A stretch of 64,000 nt of DNA from Rhynchopus euleeides. Taxonomy: Eukaryota; Euglenozoa; Diplonemea; Diplonemida; Diplonemidae. Below the pieces are notes generated by a model. The model was not told where the DNA came from. It searched no databases and worked only from the letters and a program-made list of their open reading frames with translations. The translations under genes and the position numbers were made by a program. Shown piece after piece: positions 24,641 to 35,945 of the stretch. Every line of letters starts with the position of its first letter. The first letter of the stretch is position 1. The stretch covers positions 1,364,001 to 1,428,000 of the forward strand of contig OY723302.1 in the NCBI GenBank assembly GCA_963210315.1, read 5' to 3'.

Positions 24641-27327
24641 ATGCAGGCAAGGCCAATCATGTCTGTTGAATCAATGGAGGTGTTCCTGAAGGATAAGTTG
24701 TGCGGGGAGCAGCATGCGGTGCACATCGGGGAAGGCGACACCCCGGTCCATCTCAAGACAAGCGCACTCGATGTGGTGCTCGGGTCGCCTCCGAACGTGC
24801 TCCCCGAGGACGTGGAGCTGTCGGTGGATGGGAAGGTGCTTGACGACAACGCGCCTTTGTGCGGTGCCGCAGGTGTGTCGCAGGGGTGCTGCATCGACGT
24901 GGCGCTCTCGGGTGCTCGCTTCGTTGAGGTGCTGAACCAGCTGAACCCAGATGGGTATCTTGACATCAACACCGTACCTGCCTGGGCACGGGGTTTGCGT
25001 GATGTGGCGCTTGCGATGGTGCAATATAGCGGCCTGATACTTCAAGACCTGGATGAGTCATTCCGCAGGGACAAAACCATCGTTACTGCAGCAGTGCGCT
25101 CTTACTGCAATGCACTTCAACACGCTTCCGAAGACCTGCGTGGGGACGAGGAGGTCGTGCTGATTTCTGCCAATCCTGAGTTTGCATCACCTGCACTGCT
25201 CAGGGACAAACCTTTCGTCCTCACTCTTGTGCAGCGCTCAGCTGCTGCATTCGAGCATGTCGATACAACGCTGCAGGCTGACAGGGAGGTGGTCATGGCG
25301 GCAGTCCAAAATTGGGGTGCTGTACTCCGGTACGCCTGTGAGTCCCTCCGGAACGACAGGCAGGTGGTGATGGCGGCAGGCGGAGGCTTGGATTCCATTC
25401 CCGATGGACTGCGCAACGACAAGAATATTGTTCTCCGTGTCCTGCGGATGGGTTGCTATGATGATGCTGTTTGGGAAGCCCTGAATGACGACAGGGAGGT
25501 GGTGCTCGCTGCCGTGCGTCTGAAGGACCCCAAGTCCTTCAACCGTGCATCTTCGGCGCTGCGACACGACCGGGAGTTCCAACGAGAGGCCGTGATGTGG
25601 CATGGTGGCGCGTTGCAGTATGTCCCCAAGCCGATACATCCATGCTCAGATGTGCCGCTTGACCAAGACCGAGACCTCCTCCTTGCGGCAGTTGAGACCG
25701 ATCCCGGTGCACTCGAATACGCTCACCCTTCCCTGCAGGGCGACAGGGAGGTGGTGCTCGCTGCGATGTACAGCAGAGCGCTATGGGGTCAGCACTATGC
25801 ACTGCACTGTGCACCCTCATACCTGAATCAGGACAAGGAGGTGGTGCTGGCAGGCGTGCGGCGTGACCCAGCTGTGCTGCGTGAAGCAGACTCCTCGCTT
25901 CGCACCAACAGAGACTTCGTGATGCAATGTGTCAAGCTGCGGGGATGTGCCTTACAGTACGCCGACCCCTCTGTGTCCAGCGACAGGGAGGGGGTGAAAC
26001 CTTTTGAACGGGCGCCTCCACGTGGCGAACCCCGGTAACGGTGAGGGTAGAGACCGGCGAAGATCCGTTCATTTTTCCGCTGCGTGCCCTATTTCAATAC
26101 AGCGGGGGGCCCTTTTTCGCAGCTTTGAGCGTTATTGATGTTGTGGTGTTTGTGATTTCCCTTTTACCCGTGGTGCACGCAACAGCTGGCGCTCGTCGGC
26201 TCGCAGGTTACGAGGCAATTGCCAGTCACACTGCTTGAGAGGCCTTCGGGCATTCGTTTGCTAGTAGCTTAGCTACACTTCTTCACTCCGTCTGAGGGGG
26301 CGGGTAGGGGGCTGCCATCAGCCCCCTGCCGTCCTGTGGTGTGTGCCCTTCTAGCTTCCATTTTTAAATCTAACACCGGTGTGTGTCCCGTGTGTCTTTT
26401 CCCTTCCCCACCCCCACACACGCATGCCGGACGGACGCTGGATAGCCTGCTCGACAGGCTAGCTCGGACCTGTGGCCGACGGGCCGGGGTCGGACCTCGT
26501 TCGGTTCAAACCCAACTAATGTGTCCAGCGACAGGGAAGTGCAGCTTGCTGCGGTGGCACAGGACCCGATGGCCTTGTACTCCTGCGATGAGTCGATATG
26601 CAGCAACAGAGCTGTGGTCCTCACAGCCGTGCGGATGAATGGTGATGCTTTGGGTTATGCTTCAGACGACCTGTGCAAGGATCGTGAGGTCGCGCTTGCT
26701 GCTGTGAAGTCGTCACAGTGTGCACTGCAATATGCTGATGTGACATTCCGCAAGGACGAGGGGGTGGTGCTCGCAGCTACGCACACTGACGGGGAGGCTC
26801 TTGAATACGCCGACCCTTCCTTCCTCAGCAACAGAGACTTCATGCTAACAGCCGTACGCAAGTGCGGGTGCGCTCTTCGCTACGCCAGTGATTCACTGTG
26901 CCGTGACAAGGAGCTTCAACTGGCGGCCGTCTTGCAGGACGGGAGGGCGCTACAGTACGCTGACCCTTCACTGCGAAGCGACAGGTCGGTTGTGCTTCAA
27001 GCGGCTCGTGCACACGGCGACGCACTGCAGTTTGCCGATCCTGTGTTCTGTGCTGACGAGGAGGTGCTGCTCACAGCCGTGACGAGTTGCGGAAGCGCAC
27101 TGCGCTTCGCAGACCACACACTGCTCAACAGGCGTGAGGTGGTGCTGGCGGCTGTGCGCCTGCAGGGATGTGCCCTGACTTACGCCCCCACAGCTCTGTG
27201 CTGCGACAAAGAGGTGGTGCTAGCGGCTGTGCGTGCCGACCCGGGGCCAGACGCCTTCCTCCGCGCGTCTGCCGCACTGCGCCGCGACAGTGACGTCCTT
27301 GCTGCCGCCTTCGTTGAGCTGCATTAG
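24641..27327 (+). CDS. DUF4116-repeat protein with a 548-bp insertion
   Basis: The N-terminus (to about residue 85) looks ubiquitin-like, with ELSVDGKVLDDNAPLCG resembling the Ub turn. It is followed by about 20 repeats of roughly 35-48 residues with the signature DREVVLAAVR...ALQYADPSL, the DUF4116 pattern found in many protists; function unknown, probably a solenoid scaffold. ATGs at 24641 and 24659 are both possible starts. The coding run breaks at 25990 and resumes at 26538. An 18-bp direct repeat TGTGTCCAGCGACAGGGA sits at both edges (25972-25989 and 26520-26537). The insert shifts the frame (548 is not a multiple of 3). However, a GTGAAA donor at 25994 and a TGCAG acceptor ending at 26544 would splice it out in frame, changing REVQLAAV to REGLAAV. 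So it is either a broken gene or one with a newly born intron. Stop is TAG. Confidence 0.8.
25990..26519. mobile_element. About 530-bp insertion flanked by an 18-bp target duplication
   Basis: The insert lies inside a DUF4116 repeat and is bounded by the exact duplication TGTGTCCAGCGACAGGGA. It begins GGGGGTGAAACCTTTTGAAC and ends GGTTCAAACCCAACTAA, giving partly complementary ends (GGTT.GAAC against GTTCAAACC). It has no ORF of note and no poly-A tail. A duplication of this length is more typical of target-primed retroposition or of certain introner elements than of hAT or mariner transposons. Confidence 0.7.
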
Positions 27328-27474
27328 CACAAGAGACAGACCTGCCGAGCCGAGGCGAACCCTCCTCGAGGCCCCAGGCAGCTCCAAGTTTGCTGCCTCC
27401 TCCATCCGGGAAGCCGACATCCCCCCCACACATTTGCAGAAGGCACACCACAGCCCCCCCCCCCCCCCCCCCTA

Positions 27475-28621
27475 GGGGGGGTCAAATGCCACCCTTTTAC
27501 GTGGACAAACACGATTTTTCAAAAAACCGGCGCAGAGGCCCCAAAGCCCCCGTAAACCCTCCAAACCCCCCCAGATCGGTCCGGAAACCCATCGAACCCC
27601 ACTTTTCCACCATTCCGGGCACCTCAGGTGCCCGAATTGGGGTACCTAAATTTTGTGCCACCGTTTGGTACCGTACAGTGCCACTGTGTGGGAGGTTGGA
27701 AAAGAAAATGCCCCAACACACCACATCTGAGGGTTGCAATGCATGTTGCTTGCCAACCACGTCATCCGGTGGGTGTCAGGCGCTATGTAGGTGGCATTAG
27801 CCAGGTCTTCGATGTGTTCTGGCTTGTATATATACCTCCCTGCCACCATGCACCGGGAGGCTGCCTGTAGGTACGGAACAGTCCAGATGGTCGTGTGATT
27901 CCTGTGCAGCAGTGCTCCACAACCGGGATGTGTTGACAACGACTGTTGCAACACGAGCTGTACATTCCGGGAACACATGAAGTGCGCTGTCGTGGTACCC
28001 ATTGTGCCAGAATTGGTAGTTGCTGCGGTCTACTTTGCCTGGCCCAAGAGCACTGGTACTGAACGGTGCAATATGCGTGGCGAGGTGAATACAACGGAAG
28101 CGCGCAAAGTCAATACAGCTCTCGGATGGCGGGTGGTGGTGCCACTAGTGTGTGACGTTCACTCGAGGATACAACGCATCACAATGAATCAGCAACCGTG
28201 GACCGAGTACAATACGCTCTCTGTGGCTGGTGTGGGGGACAAAGGCAGTGCCTGTGCCGCAGGCAGGGAGGTATATATACAAGCCAGAACACATCGAAGA
28301 CCTGGCTAATGCCACCTACATAGCGCCTGACACCCACCGGATGACGTGGTTGGCAAGCAACATGCATTGCAACCCTCAGATGTGGTGTGTTGGGGCATTT
28401 TCTTTTCCAACCTCCCACACAGTGGCACTGTACGGTACCAAACGGTGGCACAAAATTTAGGTACCCCAATTCGGGCACCTGAGGTGCCCGGAATGGTGGA
28501 AAAGTGGGGTTCGATGGGTTTCCGGACCGATCTGGGGGGGTTTGGAGGGTTTACGGGGGCTTTGGGGCCTCTGCGCCGGTTTTTTGAAAAATCGTGTTTG
28601 TCACCCCCATTTGACCCCCCC
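27475..28621. mobile_element. Long-TIR foldback element with TA duplication, copy 1
   Basis: Inverted arms of about 360 bp (27475-27845 and 28260-28621) surround a unique core of about 415 bp. Tips read GGGGGGTCAAATG and CATTTGACCCCCC, and a TA dinucleotide borders each side (27473-27474, 28622-28623). That suits a Tc1/mariner-type TA insertion, here inside a poly-C tract. The arms contain a GGGCACCTCAGGTGCCC palindrome. Short ORFs run through the arms but are simply reflected copies of one another, and no transposase motif is seen. The outermost 40 bp of the two arms differ from each other in the same way in both copies. Copy 2 is at 62216-63363, inverted. Confidence 0.85.
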
Positions 28622-28867
28622 TACCCCCCCCCCCCCCCCCCCCTAGGCATACTTGTCCCCCCACGGTGGGGGGACCCGAATATGGGGGAAAATATGGGGG
28701 GTTTTCTGTGCCAAACCCCCCAAAAAAATGTGGGGAAAATATGGGGGCCCCCAAAAACCCCCCAGATTCCCCCCATAAAAAATATGGGGGGAATATGGGG
28801 GGTTTTTGGGGGTTTTATGGGGGAATTTTGGTCCAAAATCCAGGGTGTATAGGGGGACCCTTTTCGA
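28622..28867. repeat. G-run-rich low-complexity block (GGGGGAATATGGGGGG words)
   Basis: The block is dominated by ATATGGGGG, CCCCCATA and CCCCCCAAAA words in both orientations. It could form G-quadruplexes and hairpins on either strand. There is no coding evidence. Confidence 0.7.
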
Positions 28868-29045
28868 ATTTTTTTTTACGCACACGACTTTCGCGCGGAA
28901 AGTGTCATTCAGCTCTGCCAAACGTGCTCTACACACCACCCCCTTCATCAGGCAAGTGGGTTTGTAAGTGTGTGTGGAAGCGTCAACGCATCAAACGAAG
29001 TACCAAGTAGTAGAGGAAGAGCGGCAGAGTTGAAGTGACACTTTT
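28868..29045 (+). mobile_element. Diverged solo A-B repeat of the YR retroelement family
   Basis: This 178-bp segment follows the order of the terminal A2-B2 unit at 61269-61433: TTTTACGCACAC, then GTGTCATTCAGCTCTGCCAA, CAAACGTGCTC, TGTGTGTGGAAGCGTCAACG and finally GTGACACTTTT. Identity is moderate. It has no body attached, so it resembles a solo remnant left by recombination between terminal repeats, analogous to a solo LTR. Confidence 0.7.
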
Positions 29046-30882
29046 CCGGGGGGGGTCTATTTTGGACGTTTGAGGCCGATTTCGAAGGAATTTTTGAGTT
29101 TTGAGCCTATTCTGGGCCCTAAAACGCGTTAAAACCGGTCTCGGAAAATGGCTGGGTTTTGGCCTTGGCCAAATCTCGCCCAAAATACTGACCCAAAATT
29201 TTCTGGGACGAAAATCGGGTCCTGGTGGTCTGGAACTGTCCACGAAGATAGTCGTGTGAAAATCTCGAGTTTCCGCCCCGAGTTCCCTCATGCGACCCCA
29301 AAAATCAAGCAAATGAGGTTTGCCTCCAAATCGGGGTTGTGGGGAGAAAATTGGCCAAATGAGGTTCGGGTCGTCTGTTGTGCGAAATTCAAACAAACTC
29401 AAGGGGGGCCTTCGCTACCAGGTGTGACTGAGTGAGAAAAAGTGAGCCACGGCCCACTTCCCCTCACTGACTGACGAGCTGTGACTGGTAGCGAGGGCCC
29501 CCAAGTATTCAAATGTACCTACCCCAACCGCAACCCCACCCCCTGCCTTCTGCCCCCCCACCCCTGTGCAGGTCATGTGCCCCATCCCATCGCGTGTTGC
29601 CTTGATTGTTGCAGATTTTCAAATTGGGAAATTTCAGGTGACCCGATGATAGGGATGTACCCCGAGGGTCTACCTGCAGGGATCCACTTTTTGCTATGCC
29701 TGCATTGCTGCTGTTTGCGCTTCTCGCCTCCACACACCACCCTGGGGGGAGGGACAGAGGGCGGAGGGGGCTACACACTTACACAACCGATCCGGTCAAA
29801 CAATGCCACGTCATCCCCATTGGGGTCCTGGACCGCGGCCTCTCTCCCAGCGAATTGGTGTCGTCATCAGGCAGGCTAAGTAGTTGTCTACACAGGACAT
29901 TGGTTTTAAGGGGGTCTGAGTTCTGCGGAACTGGCTTCAAGGGACGCCCCCTCGTAATGACTGGGTGGATGGAGCCAAGTAATACCAGGTGGTCGGACAC
30001 CGGAACTCTCGGCATTTATTAGTCGCGGGAACTGTGTCCGTGTGGTCGGGTGTGACCCCTTCCGATTCCACTGATTCCACTCTTGAACATGTAGTGTTGA
30101 AAGATACTTGGTGTTCTGATGTTTTACAGGGTACTTGACAAAGGAAAGAGGGTGGTCAGTCTTGTGATCCACCCTGAATCCTTCCTGTGAGCAGCAGATC
30201 CACAACACCTCGACTTCTTTCAGCGGCTGTATTGATATTGCCTGACACAGCAAACATGATTCAATTGGAGGAACAAGCCTCGTACACCAGCGGCCCAAAA
30301 GGTGGATTTCATGTATGGTTTTAGGATTTCCCTTACTACTGATGGTGTAGAGACTACAAAGCCTGACCTGATGACGCCGCCATGAACCTGGGAGACACGC
30401 CGCGTGAGAAGGGACCTCGGTGCGGGGTGGCGTGAAGATCCTGCCTGAGTGCCCTCGTCGGGACCCGCGGTAAACCGTGGCGTTCCCCCCGAGGCAAGTC
30501 CAGGACGAAGGTTGCAGATAACCGCTGCACCTCTTCGTCCGAAAGGAGCTCACAGGATAGGGGAACTGCCCACATCCCACTCACGACAGTGTATCCGAAA
30601 GGTGCACTGCGCGTGTGGTGGCGGTGTCGGGTCCAGACCCACCTCGTTCCCCATGCCCGTCAGTTGTTGCCCCTCCAGGGGTGGCTGCTGTCTGGCATGG
30701 GGGGCGCCCTCCCTGCCTTGCAAGGGAAAATGTAGAACGGCATGCTGCCCGTTTCTTCATTTTTCCCCTTGTGTGGCAGGGGGGGTCACCTCTCACGAGG
30801 GAAAATCGAGGAACGGCATGCTGCCCGTTCACTCTTTTTTCCTCGAGGGGGTGAAATATGCGGAAAGGACTAAAATCCCGCC
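29046..30882. other. No intact gene; contains a small MITE at 29403-29502
   Basis: The first part (29046-29360) shares a 60-bp word set (GTCTATTTTGGACGTTTGAG, TTCGAAGGAATTTTTGAG) in inverted orientation with 37625-37690. Minus-strand frames between about 29906 and 30584 include protein-like pieces (CELLSDEEVQRLSATFVLD) but with frame changes and no recognised family. Two GAACGGCATGCTGCCCGTTC-type palindromes lie near 30732 and 30812. Confidence 0.4.
29403..29502. mobile_element. Small MITE, GGGGGCC family copy 2
   Basis: A 100-bp element begins GGGGGGCCTTCGCTACCAG and ends CTGGTAGCGAGGGCCCCC. CAA lies immediately left (29400-29402) and overlaps the right edge (29502-29504), compatible with a 3-bp duplication. 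The interior includes CTGAGTGAGAAAAAGTGAG, which resembles the interior of the 9812 copy on the opposite strand. Confidence 0.7.
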
Positions 30883-30948
30883 GTGGAAGCGTCAACGCAT
30901 CACAAACAAAATACGAGTAAAGAGCGGCTGTACTGGAGTGACATTTTT
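30883..30948 (+). mobile_element. Solo B repeat of the YR retroelement
   Basis: This segment matches B1 and B2 of the element at 56437-61433 essentially base for base (GTGGAAGCGTCAACGCATC ... GGAGTGACATTTTT). No A repeat or ORF is attached. It is probably a residue of a former insertion or an aborted integration. Confidence 0.8.
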
Positions 30949-31194
30949 CGGAAAAAATTGATTTTTTCGCAAAAAATCGCATTGTGTCGTAGTCGCGCGT
31001 AGTCACCCGTAGTCGCCAGGTCGAGGTTCCCAGATTCCATACCCCCCCGGGGTACTGAATTACCGATTTTTCGACATGTCGAAAAAATACTACGAGAAAC
31101 ACTTGGCCTCTATGCTGTGAGTGTTGCATTGGACGCTTCCACCTGTTGAACGGGCTCCACCTCTTGCACTTTGAACCCCCCCCCCCCATATTTT

Positions 31195-31444
31195 TTTTTG
31201 ATTTGACAACTCCGGTTTGGTGTACCTCGATGAGCTTACCTTACCTTGTCGTCGGACACAACATATCATCGTTGTCCCAAACCCCGTAACCCACGTGAAG
31301 TGGATCATCTGAAGTGCAGAATGAGGTGGAGCAGGTGGAGCACGAAACATAAGTAAACCATAGCAAGAGAGGCCAGCAGCAGTCCCGAGTCCATCGCGTT
31401 CCTCGTAGCATTTCCCGTACCACACAGGTGTGTTATGTGCAAAA
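31195..31444 (-). repeat. A2 copy of a 250-bp direct repeat
   Basis: This repeats 35695-35945 almost exactly, from TTTTTTGATTTGACAACTCC to GTGTTATGTGCAAAA. Both copies contain an identical short minus-strand open frame of 60 codons, which I regard as incidental. It lies between two copies of the 60-bp B repeat. Confidence 0.85.
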
Positions 31445-33699
31445 TACTACGAGAAACACTTGGCCTCTATGCTGTGAGTGTTGCATTGGACGCTTCCACC
31501 CAGGACCCTTAGGACCCAAGGACTTAGGGACGCCGCGCGAACGGTCTACTATTGAAGTGATCAGGCTCCGTCGCCCATCGTATGCATCCCTCCGATGGTA
31601 ATGTACCGCTTTCTACGTTGTCACGAGCACCTTGTACGGAAAACGATCGAACCTCACTCGCTGAGGGGATCCGCCTGCCTCGGCCGTGTGCCGCCGTCGT
31701 GTGGTCAGCCTCGTGATTCTTGGTGTGCCCTATCGACAACATGCCTGTCTCTCCAGTTGCCGCACCCGGCGAGAGAGTTGATGCGTCTCAACCCGGCGAA
31801 ACTAAGGGGGCAAAGGTTGCACACAGCCCCGCCTGTGCTGCAACCACCCGCTCTTGGCTGACCCCCGACGTCTGGTGCGTTTCCCACTCCGGGTATTTGA
31901 ATCCTCACCCTGTACCTCTTCGGGATCCTCCATCCCCTGGGGAACCCTTCCCCTCGAGGCTTCTTCACGTCTCCGACATATTGGTGTGTGCCCACATGAC
32001 CCTTCTTCCTGACATCCTCGATGTCGTTTTGCACCCCGGGCGATGCACTGAGACGGCCGTATCCAGGTAGTCAGTGGCCATGCCCAGCCCCTCAGCGTGA
32101 CAGTCCTCTGGTGCGCTCCCAGCACCACCACCGCGACGCTCGTGCATATTCAGCCACCATGACCCGGCAGCTCTCGCCTGGGGACAGGGCTCAGCGGATC
32201 GAGAAATCACAGTCTGAAACTCGCCTCCCAGCTCCTCCGCAGCAGTCTACTGTCCGGCCGTCTTAAACTCTCGCCCTTCGGGAGCCCGGCCAACACCCGG
32301 TGCTTTCCGGCGTGATCTCGATCGCTCTGTGGCTCTCTGTGTCCTCTCCGGTCTTCGCTGGCTGCGAGCGAGTTGCGGGGTGAAGCCCAACGCGCCTCTT
32401 CATGGCGCACTGGAGACGCTGCATGGAGTGCCCAGGGGTAGGTGTGAGAGGTGCCGGCCCTTCTGGGTGAAAGAGGGCGATCGCGCGCACTGTCGTCTCC
32501 TGAACTCCGCTCGAGCGGTGGACAACACGTTCCTGCGGCCCCCTTCCCACTGGGCTGATCCCCACTGTACCTGCCCCATCGCCCGCCTCGTAGACAGCGC
32601 ATCAAACGGAGGCCCTGTGGCCCCACGTGGCGTCGATTCAGTGGTAACGCCCGGACTCAGTGTGGAGGGCGTATTTCCCGGTGCGTGAGGAAATTCGAGG
32701 CCCTGGAGGTGTGGGCATGCCAGAAGGATTCTCGGAGTCGCCTTCTTAATGAGAGAGGTGAGTCCCCGCGGACCGGAGCTTGTCGCACGCTGCAGTCGCT
32801 GTTCGGGCTTGTCGAGTAGGCTGCTGGGTACTCGGGAAGACTGGCCGACTGCCCCCCAACCTTGTGGAATGATCTCGGCCCGCTGCCATGGCTGCGGTTT
32901 CGGTGGACCCCCTCAGCGGCGGCACCGCTGACACAGGCGATGCGGACGCGTCTCTCAGTCGCTGCTTCTTTTGCTCCCGGAGCAGTGCAGCTTGGGAGAG
33001 CGTCTCGGCTGTGTTGGATACCTGATCTCTGTGTATGTCCCACGGCACCTCGCAGGTGTCCAGTCAGCAGCTCCCCTTCCCTGCATGGAACTGTGAGGTC
33101 GTACGTCTCAACACCGGGCCACAGACGCCCGGAACTCCCCCTGACCCCTGTGAATAATGCAGGCTTGAATGTGTGTCCCCCGGCAGGGAGACTATGCTTC
33201 GACGGAGTATGCCCCGCTTGGGGCGTGTGCGGGCATCCGCTTGACGCCGGGGTGCGCGTAGTCGGCATTCGCGCAGATAAGCTGGGCACGACAGACGTGC
33301 CGGCTTCTCGGGGGCGTGTCCGGGGGCGTTGCATTGGTACACGAAAACTGTCGCCCTCGGAAAGCTCACGTCGCGTCACCGTGCTCGAGCTGGATCTGGC
33401 AGGCTGTGTGTGACAGGCCACCCTTCCGCCTTCAGGTGCCGTCGCTCGGGCAAAAAGGGTGTATTTCTCAATCAAGAGAGTATGCCCCTCACGATTGTGG
33501 CACGATTGTGTCTCCCCGGGTCAGGCTCGGTATTCCAGTCGAAAGCGTAAATGCCCCTCGGCACTGTGCTGGGCGGGGTTGTGTCTCGGTCAGGAGAGGA
33601 GGTGCCCCTCAGGCAAAATCCTGCGTCTCGCGGTCGGGAGTGAGTGCCCCTCGGCAGGAATGTGTCTCGGCCAGGTGTCCCTCAGGCAGGGAATGTAAT

Positions 33700-34300
33700 G
33701 TCTCGGCCCGGTGTCCCTCGGGCATGAATGTGCGTCTTGGCCAGGTGCCCCTCAGGCAGGGTGCCCCGTAGGCGGAAGTGTATGTCGCGGCCAGATGCCC
33801 CTCAGGCAGGGTGCCCCGTAGGCGGAAATGTATGTCTTGACCAGGTGCCCCTCGGGCAGGGTGCCTCGTAGGCGGAAGTGTATGTCTTGGCCAGGTGCCC
33901 CTCGGGCAGGGTGTCTCGTAGGCGGAAGTGTCTGTCTTGGCCAGGTGCCCCTCGGGCAGGGTGCCTCGTAGGCGGAAGTGTCTGTCTTGGCCAGGTGCCC
34001 CTCGGGCAGGGTGCCTCGTAGGCGGGAAGTGTATGTCTTGGCCAGGTGCCCCTCGGGCAGGGTGCCTCGTAGGCGGAAGTGTATGTCTTGGCCAGGTGCC
34101 CCTCGGGCAGGGTGCCTCGTAGGCAGAGGTGTCTGTCTTGGCCAGGTGCCCCTCGGGCAGGGTGCCCCGTAGGCGGAAGTGTGTGTCTTGACCAGGTGCC
34201 CCTCGGGCAGGGTGCCTCGTAGGCGGAAATGTATGTCTTGGCCAGGTGCTCCTCAGGCAGGGTGCCCCGCAAGCGTAAGCTGTAGGTATGTCGTGGCCAG
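33700..34300. repeat. Minisatellite, about 10 units of 50 bp
   Basis: The unit contains GTCTTGGCCAGGTGCCCCTC, GGGCAGGGTGCCTCGTAGGC and GGAAGTGTAT in that order. Units differ by single bases (CTCGGG/CTCAGG, GCCTCG/GCCCCG). Degenerate units extend left to about 33540 and right to about 34420. Open frames across it are artefacts of a unit that lacks stops. Confidence 0.9.
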
Positions 34301-34879
34301 GTGCCCCTCAGGCAGGTAATGTCTCGGCGAGATGCCCCTCGGGCAGGAAAAATGCGTCTCGGCTAGGTGCCCCTCAGGCAGAAGTGGGTGTCTCGGTCCG
34401 ATGCTCCTCGGCAAGATCGTGTCTCGGTCAGGAAAGTAGGAGTTGGATATCACTGACGTCACTTTGCTGCATCAGTATCGACCCATTTATCAGCACCCGA
34501 CTGTTGCTCTTGGTCCCGCCTTTGTCAGCGCCTCTGTGACGGAACCTCCAGCTGAAGTATGCGTTTGGAAACCTTGAGCGCGATCAAGCGTGAAGCAGGT
34601 TTTCGGCGAGGCGCGGTGATAGTCTCGATGGCTGATGGGAATGTCCTCAATCCGCTGCGGCCACGGGCGCAGCGCTGTCCCGCTGTCACGTTCATAAGCG
34701 GCGGAGGACCACCTTGAACACCACGGCGTCATCATCCCCATCTTTTTGCGCCCCTCCTTCGTGCTGATCCCCCCGTGCACCTCGCCGTCATTTATTAGAA
34801 CCAGTGCGTGGGGGTGTTGTTGTCCTCAACCGCGGCTTCGGCCCTCTTGAGACCTGACACGAGCATGGTGTGAGGGTCG

Positions 34880-35570
34880 TCTTCTCGGTCGGGATTTGGT
34901 GCCCCTCGGGCAAGATTGTGTATCTCTCGGTCGGGAGAGCGGGTGCCCCTCGGGCAAAATTTTTGTCTCGGTCAGGAGAACAGGTGCCCCTCGGGCGAGA
35001 TGCTGCGTCTCTCGGTCGGGAGAGTGGGTGCCCCTCGGGGCATAGTTTTGTCTCGGTCAGGATAACGGGTGCCCCTCGGGCAAAACTGCGTGTCTCTCGG
35101 TCGGGAGAGTGAGTGCCCCTCGGGCAGAATATTGTCTCGGTCAGGAGAACAGGTGCCCCTCGGGCGAGATGCTGCGTCTCTCGGTCGGGAGAGTGGATGC
35201 CCCTCGGGCAGAATATTGTCTCGGTCAGGAGAACAGGTGCCCCTCGGGCAAGACTGCGTGTCTCTCGGTCGGGAGAGTAGGTGCCCCTCGGGCAAAATTT
35301 TTGTCTCGGTCAGGAGAACAGGTGCCCCTCGGGCGAGATGCTGCGTCTCTCGGTCGGGAGAGTGGGTGCCCCTCGGGCAGAATATTGTCTCGGTCAGGAG
35401 AACAGGTGCCCCTCGGGCAAAACTGCGTGTCTCTCGGTCGGGAGAGTGAGTGCCCCTCGGGCAGAATATTGTCTCGGTCAGGAAACCAGGTGCCCCTCGG
35501 GCAAGACTGCGTGTCTCTCGGTCAGGAGAGTGGGTGCCCCTCGGGCAGGGTAGAATGCTGCGTCTCTCGG
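34880..35570. repeat. Minisatellite, about 8 dimeric units of 84 bp
   Basis: The dimer alternates TCTCGGTCAGGAGAACAGGT and TCTCTCGGTCGGGAGAGTGG half units, each followed by GCCCCTCGGGCA. For example GAATATTG recurs exactly 84 bp apart (35127, 35211). It shares the word TGCCCCTCGGGCA with the 33.7-34.3 kb minisatellite, so both probably descend from one sequence. Confidence 0.9.
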
Positions 35571-35945
35571 ACGGTCAGATCGTGTGTCCCTCAGTCAGGA
35601 GAGGAGGTCTCGGTCGCTAAAAACGCGCCCCCTCGGGCAGAGTGGTTGTGTCATCGCTGTTGTGTCACACCAATTGCCTCTCGGGCGGTGTGTCTTTTTT
35701 GATTTGACAACTCCGGTTTGGTGTACCTCGATGAGCTTACCTTACCTTGTCGTCGGACACAACATATCATCGTTGTCCCAAACCCCGTAACCCACGTGAA
35801 GTGGATCATCTGAAGTGCAGAATGAGGTGGAGCAGGTGGAGCACGAAACATAAGTAAACCATAGCAAGAGAGGCCAGCAGCAGTCCCGAGTCCATCGCGT
35901 TCCTCGTAGCATTTCCCGTACCACACAGGTGTGTTATGTGCAAAA

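Larger units (their letters stand above)
31081..35945 (-). mobile_element. Probable second split-repeat retroelement, decayed, minus strand
   Basis: Read on the minus strand the order is A1 (35945-35695), body, B1 (31502-31441), A2 (31444-31195), a 52-bp gap, and B2 (31142-31081). The two 250-bp A copies are nearly identical and so are the two 60-bp B copies. B on the minus strand begins GGTGGAAGCGTCCAATGC, echoing GTGGAAGCGTCAACGC of the intact element at 56437-61433. As in that element, the region after A1 is packed with minisatellites (34880-35570 and 33700-34300). Between 31503 and 33480 the minus strand shows protein-like pieces (AETLSQAALLREQKKQRLRD; NDIEDVRKKGHVGTHQYVGD; a Cys-rich stretch near 33300), but in different frames. 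The body is too short for full Gag, YR and RT, so it is non-autonomous or degenerate. Confidence 0.6.

Noticed and set aside
26453..26519. tRNA-like A box (TAGCTCGG) and B box (GGTTCAAACCC) at tRNA spacing at the right end of the DUF4116 insert
   Set aside because: Acceptor and T stems do not pair, and the tRNA-like part lies at the wrong end for a 5'-headed SINE on that strand, so neither a tRNA nor a tRNA-derived SINE is supported.
27628..28478. Pairs of similar short ORFs in opposite orientation
   Set aside because: They are reflections of each other in the inverted arms of the foldback element and encode no transposase motif.
29906..30584. Minus-strand frames with protein-like pieces upstream of the solo B repeat
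   Set aside because: The pieces are in different frames, have no recognised domain and no plausible splice pattern; too weak to annotate as a gene.
33540..35570. Regular repeats that could be taken for a CRISPR array
   Set aside because: Units are contiguous tandem repeats with no unique spacers, in a eukaryotic intron-bearing context.
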